From JANMCE01 sp031360915 (GTDB lineage Bacteria; Actinomycetota; Acidimicrobiia; Acidimicrobiales; Ilumatobacteraceae), in NCBI GenBank assembly GCA_031360915.1, contig JANMCE010000123.1, forward strand, positions 1 through 64,000: a stretch of 64,000 bases of DNA. The letters are read 5' to 3'. Position 1 is the first letter of the stretch, and each line of letters begins with the position of its first letter. Positions 24,801 to 33,267 of this stretch are shown piece after piece. The translations under genes were made by a program, and so were the position numbers. The notes beneath the pieces were generated by a model that made no database searches, was not told the origin of the DNA, and worked only from the letters and a program-made list of their open reading frames with translations.

Positions 24801-27800
24801 TCGGGGCCACCAGCGCACCGAAAATGAACAGCGACGTGAAGTCGCCGTGGGTATCGGTAATGACGGCGTACCCGCCGTAGGCCGAGATGCCGTACACCCC
24901 GAATCGGATACTGATCATGCCGACGTAATCGGGTGCGCTGCCCGGCGCTCGCCGCAGGCCGCCGGTGATCACGACGCCGCCGGTATCCGACGACACGGCG
25001 AGTCCGGCCAGCCCGACTTCCCAGGCCAGCGGGCTGTAGATGGGCGGATCGCTGGGCACTTGTGGCCACCGCACACCGACGGCCAGATCGTCGACGGCGA
25101 CGGTGAGGCCGAGCAGCGACACCTTGCCGTCTACCATCACCCGGGCCGCGATCACCTGGTTGCCGGACTTGCTGACCCCGAAGCCGACCTGCTCGATATA
25201 CACCGGACCGAAGCCGCGTTGGATGGTGACCCACCACGGCCCCTCGCCGGTCCCGGCCCGCAAGTCGACCTTGACCGGACCACCCTTGTGATGCTGCACG
25301 GCCAGGGCAGGGCTGAACTTGGGGGCCGGTTTCTCTGCCCCACTCGAGCTGTCTCGCAGCACCCCGCTGGCCACCTTGTTGTTGCTGTCCGACGCCGAAC
25401 CGACCGGTACGGCCAACCCGGTCAGTTCGAGCTGACCGCCGGCACCGGTGACGCCGCTCGTGGCATCGATGGCGAGGTGCCCGTGGACGGCCATGGAATC
25501 GACGGTGAACAGGGTATTCAGCAGCGGGCCGCTCTTGCTGCCGATCCGAATCCCGATACCGTCGATGGCGATCCCGAAGAAGACCTCGGGCGTGCCGCCT
25601 TTGACCCGTAAGACCTCGACCAGCAGCCCCTCGGCGGGGGTCCCCTCGATCCAGGTGCCATCCACCTCGATATCGACAGTGGTTTCGCCGTCGGCCAGGT
25701 TGAAGCGTCCGCCCGGCTCGAGGGAGATGGCGAGACCGTATACGTCACCATTGCCACCGTCGACGCGTTTGGCCAGGGCCACGGTAAGGGGATCGATGTT
25801 GACTTTGGGCGTGTGGGCGGCGATGTTGGCGGCCAACTGCAGGAGGCGTTTCCAGAGTTGCGCGGTGTCGAGCACACCTGTGTCGAACGTCGACCCGGTG
25901 AAGACGACCCCGGCAAGCAGCTGTTTAATGGTGGCCCCACCGAACACCACTCGGGCAAGCAGATCGTCGACCTCCTTCTGAGCTAGAGCCAAGTCGACCA
26001 GCACCGGTACCAGCAGATCGACGAGCACCTCGGGAAGCGACCCACCGGTGGTCTCGAGCGCGAACGTGGGCGACGAGGTGAGATGCAATACTCCGGCTAC
26101 CTGCTTGACGCCATCGAGGGCCAGCCCGACCGCCAGGCGCGGACCACCTGCCGCGTTGCTGCCGATGGCGATCTCGGCAAGTGGCGCCAGCCGGAGGGAA
26201 CCGAAGGCCACCGCCGAGGCCGGCGCAATGGCGAACCGGGTGCGACCCTCGACCAGACCGGTGTGATCGACCGTCAGTCCGGCACCAATCAATGCGCCGG
26301 TAAACGGTGACAGACCATCGATTGTGGCCGCGATGCGAGCCCCGGCGGCCAGCGGGCCACTCACCGGAACGCTCACCCGCACTGACCCGGCGACGCCGCC
26401 ATTGAGATAGGTGAGCACCAGTTCGTCACCGACACGGGTGAGGGTGACGCCGGTCGGCAGGGATCCCGCCACCACCGCGGCGAGGGCATCGAGCGCCGTC
26501 GGCAGCGCGGTACGCAGACGTTGGGCCAGTTGTCCGACCGGGTCGGCCACCAGTTGGGCCAGTTGGGCGCTGTCGAATTTGGACGTCACCCGTAGCCCGG
26601 TGGCGTCACCGAAGCCGGCGAGGGCCACGCCGACCTCATGGCCGAGGCTGCCGTTCGGGATGCCGACCACGGCATCGAGTACGTACGGCAGGGCGTAGGT
26701 GACCGCCGCATGGGCCACGTCGCCGACCGCACCCAGACCGGGGCCGCGGGGCAATAACTGCAGGTCGATGTGGCTGGCCGGCATGATCAGTCGGGCGGCC
26801 ACACCGGTCGGGGCCATGTCAACCACCAGCCGCCCAGCGGTGGTGAGCGGTGAGCCGTCGGGGAGGGCCAACACCAACCGGGCGTCGGGCCGCGCCACCA
26901 ATCCGGGGCCGCCCAGCGATACCCCCACGCTACCGGCCAGTCGCAGGCCGGTAGCGTCGATGGGCTGGTCGATACCGAGCGCCAGGTGCGCCCGTCCCGC
27001 GGTGGTGCCGGCGGTGAGGGCGAGGCCGAAGGGCAGCGCCCATGTTCCGGGGCCGCTGCTCACCCCGAGCAGACCACCGACCGCGTCGGTGAGCGACGCC
27101 AGGCGGGCTCCGTCGAACGCCTCGGCCACGGCCAGCAGTCCGGCGAACCAGCGCTGGGGGTCGATGAATAGGCCGAGTGGGGGCCGCACTCGAATGGCGT
27201 CGCCGGAGCCGACCAGCACTCCGAGGGCTCGCAGGGTGGGATCGAGGCGGTCTCGGGCGGCGCTGGGGGCTCCGCGCAACTCTGCCACCAGACCACCGAC
27301 CAATTCGGCCGGGACCAGGGCGACCAGCGTGCGGGCCAGGCGGGCCGTGTCCGGGGTGGGCAGAAGTTCGATCGAGCCGGGGCCGGCATCGGGCCAGATC
27401 AGTTGCACCGTCCACGGCGCGCCAGACACCTCCAGCACTGCGCCGGAGGATCCGAACGCCACCCCGAACTGGCCGCCGATCGAACCATCAAGCTTGCGTT
27501 CCAGTCGTCCGGTGAGCGTGGCCCCGGCGGCAAAGGCCAAGCCCGAGCCGGTCGTCGCGACCGCCAGCGCGCCGGTGGCCAGATCGGCGGAAAGTCGCAC
27601 GCCATCCATCTCGACGGCGAATGCCGAGGGGGTGGATGGATCGGGTGCCACGCCGCCAAGCAGGTCGGTGAGCGCGGCAGCCACCCTCGGGGCCCGCACC
27701 GCGGTGCGCAGGTCGGCCAGCAGCCCCGACGGGTCAACGAGCAATCGGCGGATACCTTCCACCGAAAAACCCACCGGCCCACCAACGACGGCCGGCATAC

Positions 27801-30800
27801 TCGGGTCTAGCAGGCCAATCACATCGAGCAAGGCCACCAGCTGGCGGATCGGCCCACTGGCAGGAAGGGGCCCGAGAGACGATGCCAAACGCCCGATCAG
27901 TACCTGCGCCTCGGGCATCAGGGGCAAACCGTTCTGCAGGTCGGTGTGGCTGATCACCCATCGGCGTCGGCTGACGCCCAACGCCTCGGCCTCATGCAGC
28001 ACGATGCGGGCCGAGACGGACAGTCCGGTGGTGAAGGGAGCGTCGAGCTGGATTTCGGCCCGTCGCAACGACGGTTGCCGAGACGCCGAGCCGGGCCGAG
28101 CCGGGTCGGGGCCACCCGCCAGCCAGCCGCCGACCCGGTCCACCACGATGCGGGCCCGGAAACCTGCACCCGACTGATCCGGTGACCCGAGACCCGCCAA
28201 CGTCGCCGCCAATTCCACCCGTAGTCGCACCGCACCCGGCGCGGCATCGGGCGCAATCACCATGTTCAGCCCGCCATGCAGCACGTCGATGCCCACCTCA
28301 ACATCAGGATCGGCACCAGGATCATCCGCCGGCGATGACGTCTCGAAGACGTCTTGTAGGCCGCGCACGATCACGCCGGTGATGGCCTTGGAGATGCCGG
28401 TGGCGTCCATCACCCCACGGACGCAATGGACATCGACCGTGCCCGGAATCGTCGGCAACGAGAGCGGTGGCGATAGTTCGGCCAGTGGCGAGGGGCCGTG
28501 CTTCCACACCAGATCGAGGGCGCCGACCATGGCCCGACCGGCCATGACCGCGTCGTGTTCGGGTTGATCGACGTCGACGGCGGGCAGCAACCGGGCCAGA
28601 AGTTGGTACGCACCGGCGGCTGGTTGGGTCTCAACGACATCGAGGCCGATGCCGCCATGGGGCGTGCCAACGGTGACCAGATGGGTCACACCGGCGACGG
28701 TGGCCGCGACCCATGCCGCAGCATGCCCGGCTGCACCGTGGGCCACCAGCATCACCGGGCCACCTCCGCCCACCCGCGTGACGACGGCGGCGACGGCACG
28801 GGCCAGTCGCGCCGTCTGACGGGCCGCGCCGTCATCGGCACCGTTGGTGGCCGCATCGGCCCGACTGGCCAGCAGCACCAACCACGGACCGTCCTGGGCA
28901 TCGAGACGGGAGACATCGAGCGCGTCGGGCGACAACCCAGCGGCGCGCAGATCGAGCACGTGATCCGACGCCACCCCCGGCCATTCGGTAGGTCCGAGCG
29001 GGCCAGCAACGAACACCGTTCCGGCACCGACCGCCGGCAGGCCCAGGGCCGAAAGGTCGAGCGCCTCCACCAACGCGCCGTGAGCGACACGGGTCAGATC
29101 ATGGTTGATGGCCCCCGGGATGGTGGCCGACGCGGACGAAACCAGACCGTCGGAGCCCAGCCAGCGGGCCGCCAGTGCCGTGAACCCGTCGTTGAGATCA
29201 TCTCGGGCGGCGAGCAGGTCGGCCAACACCGAGCTGTGCACTGACGCGTGGCGCAGCGCCGCGGCCAGGCGCTCCGCTGGTGGCTCGGCTACCAAGCCAT
29301 CATCCGCGGTGATCCAACTCAGCAGGTCGCCGGGCCGGAACACGTCGACATTGAGATCCGGCTCGTGTGGAGACCACAGCAGCAGCTCGATGCGCCGGGC
29401 CGCGTCGGCCGCCAGCGCCGACAGCGGCAAGGTGAACGGATCGTGCGGCACCCCGCGACCGAGCAGGCGGCCGATGGCTGTGTCGGGATCGAGCGGGCCG
29501 AGCAAGGTCAGAGCCAGCCGCTCGGCCACCGCCGCCAGCCGGCCATCCTGGGCCAAACCGCCGACCAGATCGGCGACCGTACCGATGGGATCGGTGACCA
29601 GGTCTTCCAGGCTGAGGCGCACCTGGAGGCCGCGTTCGTCGCGCTCCTCCCAGCGGAACAGGCCGATCAGTTCGTCCAACCACGGGCGCTTGAGCCGGCG
29701 CAGTAGGTTGGCCAGCAGTCGTTCGAGCACCAGCCATGGCACGTCGCCGGTGAAGGTGCCGTCGGGGTGAAGCGTCGGGAGCGCGAACGGCATCGCTTCA
29801 CCGTCGATGCGAGCAGTGAGCTCATCCAGCACCGGTTCCAGCGTGAAGCCCGCCCCCGTGGCCCACCCGAAACGCAGGCCGGCGCGGGCCGTCTCGACCG
29901 CGGCCGCGTCAGATCCGAGCCGCAGGACACGGCCGTCGTTTCGCTCGAACACCAGCCCGGCGGCGAGGCTACCGACGGCCTGACCGCCGCTCCCGTCGAG
30001 ATGGATGCGCACCAGTTCGGCCCGCAGATCCAGGCGGGCGCCGGGCCAACTGGCACCCAACCCGAGCGCAGCATGGTCGACGGCCAGGCCGAGGTGCAGG
30101 GTGGCTGGCGCGCCGTCGGCCCACACCACGACGGCCACATCTCCGGCCAGCGGCAAGCGCCACGGATCGACGACGGTGCCCGTGCCCGACACAGCCGAGA
30201 CTGTCGTGGACACCAAGCCCTGCAGCGCGTCGAGTACTGCGCCGTAGCCCGCGGCGTGGGTTCGGATGACCCGATCGTGGTAGCCGACCATGGCACCAAC
30301 GGGGTTGCCGAGGAAGTCGGGCAGCGTGGTGAGTGTGACCGGCCAGCCGACCTGCCCGGCCGGCGCCCCTAGTCCCAGCAGCACCTTGACCGCGTCCCCG
30401 GCGGCACCGAGGTGAGCGAGCACCAGATCAGCGACGTCGCCCACGACCGCCCCACCCACGTCGGCCAGCGTGTGGGTGTTGGTGAGATCGAGCACGTCGT
30501 AGTGATGGGTGCCGATATCGACATTGTGGGCGGCCAGCACCAAGCCCGGTTTGCGGTCAGCGCCCAGGGTGAGGCCCAGCTCGAGTGAACCGACCTTGAC
30601 GCCAGGTGCCGGCGTGGCGCTGTCCAGTAGCCGTTCGCCCTGCTTGCCGACGTGGCCCGCGAGTTGGACGGACGGTAGGCCGCGCACGGACGGTGTCGCG
30701 CCGACGGTCACTCGCACCAGGGTGGCCGACAGGGCCAGCCGCCCGGACGGGGTGGTACCCGATGCCGTGGTTTGCGGGGTGGTCACCTCGACGCCCAACT

Positions 30801-31785
30801 CGAACAGCGGATCGCCAGCCGCGGTGCGACCGGCTAGCACCAGCGCGTCGATGGCGACCCCGGTGGCCGTCGTCCACCGCACTCGATGGGGCAGTCCGGG
30901 GCCGCCCGCGGCCACGACGGTGCCGACATTTCCCGACAACTTGGCGGCGTGACTCAGCCAGGCATCGACCGCCACACTGTCTTGCAACAGGGTATCCAGC
31001 CAAGTCCGCCAGGCCGAGGCACCGTGGGCGAAGATGTCCGCGATCGGCAGAACGGGCAGCCGCGAGTCGGCGCTCAGGCCAACCAGGGAGAGCAGTTCGC
31101 TCAGTTCACCCGACGCCGAGGCCAGCGATTGCTGCACGACACCAAGCACCAGACGCACGGCTTCGTCGGCCAGCCCGGGGCCGGCGGTACCCCCGATGGC
31201 GAAATCGTGCGGGGTCTGCTGGCCGGGCAGTTGCAGGCCGCGGAGCGATACCTGCAGGCTGGGCGCGCTGCCATCGGTGGCGACCTGCGCCCCTACGACG
31301 ATGCCGTGGAGACCGGCCTGCCCGGGCGCCGGGGTGGTGTCCATGGTTACGTCAACGTCGAGCTCCACCCGGCCGTCGGCATGCCCGAGCAGCACGGTGG
31401 CGGCGCCCGAGTTCGGTATCCGCATGAGCGGGACCAGCAAGGTCAGAAGCGCGGTGGGGCCGGTCGTCGACGCTCGAACGCCAAGCCCTAAATCGACCGC
31501 AGTCGATCCGACGGCCAAGACGACATGCAACGAAATCGGTGGATGGGCGAAGAGTTGCAGCCAGCGGCGGCCGGCGGAGTCGACCACGGCGTCGCCGCCC
31601 TCGTGCAGCATGGATTGCACCGCTCGACACAGGGCGTCTCGCTGCTCGGGGTTGCGCAGCATCTGTCCGACGGACTCGCCGGGTGACGCGAACCACGCGG
31701 TGTTCAGCTGATCGGCTTTGACCAAGCCGATGGCCTTGGCTAAGTCGAGGACCGGCCCCAGGTCGTTGGCAGTCGGGGCGGTCAT
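21823..31785 (-). CDS. Giant 3320-aa beta-rich protein with a DUF6603-like core and a dead alpha/beta-hydrolase-like segment
   Basis: The ATG at 31785 overlaps the previous stop as ATGA. There is no signal peptide; it begins MTAPTANDLGPVLDLAKAIG. Much of residues 1-2180 repeats amphipathic strands ending in loops such as G-L-R-L-A-G-S-V-G-V-S-L-G-G-P. Around residues 1010-1060 V-M-L-V-A-H-G-A-A-G-H-A-A-A-W-V-A followed by H-L-V-T-V-G-T-P-H-G-G-I-G resembles a lipase/PGAP1 elbow, but the nucleophile Ser of H-S-x-G is replaced, so it should be inactive. Residues about 2180-2660 (I-S-I-R-F-G-V-Y-G-I-S-A-Y-G-G-Y, G-L-G-A-G-V-G-V-N-R-L-L) resemble DUF6603, an uncharacterised domain of very large bacterial and fungal proteins. 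The last 650 residues are beta-rich. The uninterrupted 10-kb frame shows it is under selection. Structural, adhesive or lipid-groove roles are all possible; none is shown. Confidence 0.85.
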   Translation of the reverse strand: MTAPTANDLGPVLDLAKAIGLVKADQLNTAWFASPGESVGQMLRNPEQRDALCRAVQSMLHEGGDAVVDSAGRRWLQLFAHPPISLHVVLAVGSTAVDLGLGVRASTTGPTALLTLLVPLMRIPNSGAATVLLGHADGRVELDVDVTMDTTPAPGQAGLHGIVVGAQVATDGSAPSLQVSLRGLQLPGQQTPHDFAIGGTAGPGLADEAVRLVLGVVQQSLASASGELSELLSLVGLSADSRLPVLPIADIFAHGASAWRTWLDTLLQDSVAVDAWLSHAAKLSGNVGTVVAAGGPGLPHRVRWTTATGVAIDALVLAGRTAAGDPLFELGVEVTTPQTTASGTTPSGRLALSATLVRVTVGATPSVRGLPSVQLAGHVGKQGERLLDSATPAPGVKVGSLELGLTLGADRKPGLVLAAHNVDIGTHHYDVLDLTNTHTLADVGGAVVGDVADLVLAHLGAAGDAVKVLLGLGAPAGQVGWPVTLTTLPDFLGNPVGAMVGYHDRVIRTHAAGYGAVLDALQGLVSTTVSAVSGTGTVVDPWRLPLAGDVAVVVWADGAPATLHLGLAVDHAALGLGASWPGARLDLRAELVRIHLDGSGGQAVGSLAAGLVFERNDGRVLRLGSDAAAVETARAGLRFGWATGAGFTLEPVLDELTARIDGEAMPFALPTLHPDGTFTGDVPWLVLERLLANLLRRLKRPWLDELIGLFRWEERDERGLQVRLSLEDLVTDPIGTVADLVGGLAQDGRLAAVAERLALTLLGPLDPDTAIGRLLGRGVPHDPFTLPLSALAADAARRIELLLWSPHEPDLNVDVFRPGDLLSWITADDGLVAEPPAERLAAALRHASVHSSVLADLLAARDDLNDGFTALAARWLGSDGLVSSASATIPGAINHDLTRVAHGALVEALDLSALGLPAVGAGTVFVAGPLGPTEWPGVASDHVLDLRAAGLSPDALDVSRLDAQDGPWLVLLASRADAATNGADDGAARQTARLARAVAAVVTRVGGGGPVMLVAHGAAGHAAAWVAATVAGVTHLVTVGTPHGGIGLDVVETQPAAGAYQLLARLLPAVDVDQPEHDAVMAGRAMVGALDLVWKHGPSPLAELSPPLSLPTIPGTVDVHCVRGVMDATGISKAITGVIVRGLQDVFETSSPADDPGADPDVEVGIDVLHGGLNMVIAPDAAPGAVRLRVELAATLAGLGSPDQSGAGFRARIVVDRVGGWLAGGPDPARPGSASRQPSLRRAEIQLDAPFTTGLSVSARIVLHEAEALGVSRRRWVISHTDLQNGLPLMPEAQVLIGRLASSLGPLPASGPIRQLVALLDVIGLLDPSMPAVVGGPVGFSVEGIRRLLVDPSGLLADLRTAVRAPRVAAALTDLLGGVAPDPSTPSAFAVEMDGVRLSADLATGALAVATTGSGLAFAAGATLTGRLERKLDGSIGGQFGVAFGSSGAVLEVSGAPWTVQLIWPDAGPGSIELLPTPDTARLARTLVALVPAELVGGLVAELRGAPSAARDRLDPTLRALGVLVGSGDAIRVRPPLGLFIDPQRWFAGLLAVAEAFDGARLASLTDAVGGLLGVSSGPGTWALPFGLALTAGTTAGRAHLALGIDQPIDATGLRLAGSVGVSLGGPGLVARPDARLVLALPDGSPLTTAGRLVVDMAPTGVAARLIMPASHIDLQLLPRGPGLGAVGDVAHAAVTYALPYVLDAVVGIPNGSLGHEVGVALAGFGDATGLRVTSKFDSAQLAQLVADPVGQLAQRLRTALPTALDALAAVVAGSLPTGVTLTRVGDELVLTYLNGGVAGSVRVSVPVSGPLAAGARIAATIDGLSPFTGALIGAGLTVDHTGLVEGRTRFAIAPASAVAFGSLRLAPLAEIAIGSNAAGGPRLAVGLALDGVKQVAGVLHLTSSPTFALETTGGSLPEVLVDLLVPVLVDLALAQKEVDDLLARVVFGGATIKQLLAGVVFTGSTFDTGVLDTAQLWKRLLQLAANIAAHTPKVNIDPLTVALAKRVDGGNGDVYGLAISLEPGGRFNLADGETTVDIEVDGTWIEGTPAEGLLVEVLRVKGGTPEVFFGIAIDGIGIRIGSKSGPLLNTLFTVDSMAVHGHLAIDATSGVTGAGGQLELTGLAVPVGSASDSNNKVASGVLRDSSSGAEKPAPKFSPALAVQHHKGGPVKVDLRAGTGEGPWWVTIQRGFGPVYIEQVGFGVSKSGNQVIAARVMVDGKVSLLGLTVAVDDLAVGVRWPQVPSDPPIYSPLAWEVGLAGLAVSSDTGGVVITGGLRRAPGSAPDYVGMISIRFGVYGISAYGGYAVITDTHGDFTSLFIFGALVAPIGGPPAFFVTGLGAGVGVNRLLLLPSDMNKFPSYPLLKALDPNAKATTDPMGALDELRSYFPPQRGAFWFAAGISFTSFALVDGIAVIGILIADGLDVNLLGLARAALPTTAFPLVQIELALLVRFSTRDGVLWIQAQLTDNSWLLTPDCRLTGGFAYVMWFKNQPNGGPGAGEFVLTLGGYHPSFQRKGYPVVPRLGFVWSIGSVLVIKGESYFALTSEAIMAGTRFEAALTLGPLWAYLRLGADGIIYFDPFHFEVTAYAELGAGITIDIDLGWFGHIRITISIHLHADVYLAGPDFHGRATIDLGVTSASISFGDEGDNSTPVLEWGAFYDKYLRQDGARVLTAIVGKGQLPPNPATANKPPTGASASDPVLILPEFVLMVTTTAAASEVVTSGSVPVQGGQPLAIGPMHRASVKSSLRIGIINRADGTNHVGNLDAFVVTGAFPKGVWGPNRSDKPVPTGETILSGNSVSLIGAPAIAPGTVPIDYHQVEIGKRHQLPFLAEHAVRAERAADVTAAAALAAATPNASLDVLAQAHEWLVAGAKGSQFTPLGALSFRNGRAAPPQLLPLTFAMATDPLPFAAVAQRPPPGGPVEPDLVPVPPRVDGLLASTPSRAVAAPQRTSVSQAGDVPRVTPRRIADVLAAGDVRVAARLVLTGTPGQSTDTTVIGGTTAFTGRAGSGGELRRQPGQRPFVAERLDGLTRNLASDGFDLLPGEATIFTFANADNDVADQRHSLEISGGLPARVIALDTVGAVVRDVRVRQGFVVLPSKTWTVMVLGGGGTLDGIAGWHSTTRVAQIGTFAVAAPGSTLWSSALRTRRGGQEVTVAFTTAGVAVAGYSVTTTSLPAGVTAIAVAMEEADPTGDGRADGLELGMVGATRTLGADGEPVPAHVVVSGSGTFGVYSVEPDRDETGRSVPVQVSVASGEHTHLSGVLGAPVSADELARQLAARGFDGLLANLVADSQGVTHIRWLPPHNGPQQDRFQEVRP

Positions 31786-32441
31786 CGGGGCACGATCCGA
31801 TCGAAGGGGTGACGGGCCTGGGGTGTGACAGTCAAACCCTTGAAGGAGGCGTGCAGCATGCCGGGTAACAGCGATTCACCGTCGAGGTCCTGGCCCGCCG
31901 AATGGGCCACGCTGGTGGCCACGCCGGTCAGGGCAGCCCAGGCAGTGGCGATCAGCCGGTCACCCCATACGTCGACAATCACGGCCGGTCCGCGCGGTTT
32001 AGATTCGGTGGACACCATCATCCCGGTGGGAAGATCACCAGCGCCGAGCGCGAAGGGCACGACGATCTCGACGCCACCGGTCTCGTCGCACCGTACCGTG
32101 ATACCCACGATGGCGAACCCGTCTGCGGTTGCCAACCTCGCCTTGGTGGGAAAGACCAGCAGTTCCGAAGTGCCGTCGACCCACAAAACAACATCGGTCT
32201 GGGCCGAGCCGTCGGTGGCGGCGTCGACGAACGCGGCGGAAAAGAGCTTTTGGGTCTCGTCTGGGTTGAGGTCGACGGGCGGGCCGAGTTCACTCGGCTT
32301 GAGCTGCCGCCCAACGAAGGCATCCGGGCATCGTGCCCGAACCTGTTCGATGATGCGTGCGCATTCCGGACTGATCGCGGCGCGGCGCGCATGGATCAGG
32401 TCGTTGGCTGCCGTGTTCACCTCACGCAAACGTGCATCCAT
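31782..32441 (-). CDS. 219-aa protein, first gene of the large-protein operon
   Basis: The start at 32441 (MDARLREVNTAANDLIHARR) is set by AGAAGGAGG 5 nt upstream; an upstream in-frame start at 32489 lacks one. Helical N-terminus to about residue 50, then a mixed alpha/beta region (D-V-V-L-W-V-D-G-T-S-E-L-L-V-F-P, G-F-A-I-V-G-I-T-V-R-C-D-E, A-V-I-V-D-V-W-G-D-R-L-I-A-T-A-W). No signal peptide and no family recognised. Its stop overlaps the giant gene's start by 4 bp. As leader gene of a coupled operon it may act early in assembly or as a chaperone (inference). Confidence 0.72.
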   Translation of the reverse strand: MDARLREVNTAANDLIHARRAAISPECARIIEQVRARCPDAFVGRQLKPSELGPPVDLNPDETQKLFSAAFVDAATDGSAQTDVVLWVDGTSELLVFPTKARLATADGFAIVGITVRCDETGGVEIVVPFALGAGDLPTGMMVSTESKPRGPAVIVDVWGDRLIATAWAALTGVATSVAHSAGQDLDGESLLPGMLHASFKGLTVTPQARHPFDRIVPR

Positions 32442-32899
32442 GTGCCTCCTTCTGACTGCGCAGACGGTGGATCGTTGCCATCCTCGCACCGGTAAGAGGC
32501 CTCAGCCAGCCGGCGAGATACATCGAGCTTCAACCCAGGTGAGTCACACTGAACGCTCCTGGTCGATCGGAGTGATCGAACGTTCCAACCACGCTCCAAA
32601 CCGTAGCCCACACCGCAAAGGCGTTGGACGGCTCGAACCCCATGAGACGTTTCGTGAGATTGCGGGCCAGATAGTTGCAGATGAAAGCATTGTGTATGGT
32701 CGAAAACGTGGCCCTCACCAGGCAAATCGGGTGGGCGTCTAGGGCTCCACCCCAGCACCTTAGGATTAGAGGCGCCGCTAAGGTGTCCGGCAACTTCAGC
32801 CGAGTATTGGGACGCGGGTCCGGTAGGTGCTTGACACTTTTGGTGTGCAACTGACGTAGGCGCCGGCCGAACCGACGTTGACGTAGTCGAGCGCTACGG
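32442..32899. other. Intergenic stretch; operon leader plus possible mobile-element scar
   Basis: The left part is the leader of the large-protein operon. No frame in the rest gives a recognisable protein. Bases 32765-32795 (CTAAGGTGTCCGGCAACTTC and flanks) look like the end of an insertion sequence of the IS3/IS481 sort, but no partner repeat or transposase is visible, so this is only a suspicion. Confidence 0.3.
32493..32522 (-). promoter_or_regulatory. Candidate promoter of the large-protein operon
   Basis: Reverse-strand TGTATC (32517-32522), 18 bp, CTCTTA (32493-32498), with the upstream element 76 nt before the ATG at 32441. The bases after TGTATC (TCGCCGGCT) resemble those at the sigma gene (GACCGGCT). 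Confidence 0.35.
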
Positions 32900-33267
32900 C
32901 CCAGGACGCGGCGAGCCGTTGGCGCAGTCGGGTGAGCGCGATGCGACGATCGGGGACGGGGTTGGCGAAGAGTTGGCTGTCGTGGCATCGCATCGCTGTT
33001 CTTTGCCTGCTGCGTTCAAGGGAAGCCGGACATGGATCTCTTCATCGAGTCGCCCTACCAAGCGGCCATCGAGCGGCATCCGGTCGAGGTGGTAGTAACC
33101 GTTGGGGAGTTGTTGGTTGGCGATCGCACAGCCGACCGCGTCGCCGAAGCAGAAGATCTTCACGTCGACGCCGTCTCGCTTGGCGACGTTGTCGGCCGGG
33201 CCAAGCCCGTTGTAGCTGGCCTCGGTGCCGTAGGCGGGGCCTTTTGCAGGATGACCAGGACGTTCAT
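32900..33267 (-). pseudogene. Frameshifted DsrE/DsrF-family sulfur-relay protein
   Basis: GAGGAGA precedes an ATG at 33267 that reads MNVLVILQK and then leaves frame. The continuation in another frame reads AYGTEASYNGLGPADNVAKR, then D-G-V-D-V-K-I-F-C-F-G-D-A-V-G-C-A-I-A and P-N-G-Y-Y-H-L-D-R-M, which is DsrE/YchN-like. After D-R-M further shifts destroy the expected C-G-x-C-x-D-A-R-G segment. Its start overlaps the stop of the ArsR-rhodanese gene (ATGA), so it was the second gene of that operon. At least two frameshifts make it non-functional. Confidence 0.7.

Noticed and set aside
32760..32800. Possible insertion-sequence terminus
   Set aside because: No transposase frame, no matching inverted repeat and no target duplication seen, so it is not listed as a mobile element.
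32796..32993. Reverse frame next to the DsrE relic
   Set aside because: Looked protein-like near its middle, but no family, start site or continuation could be supported.
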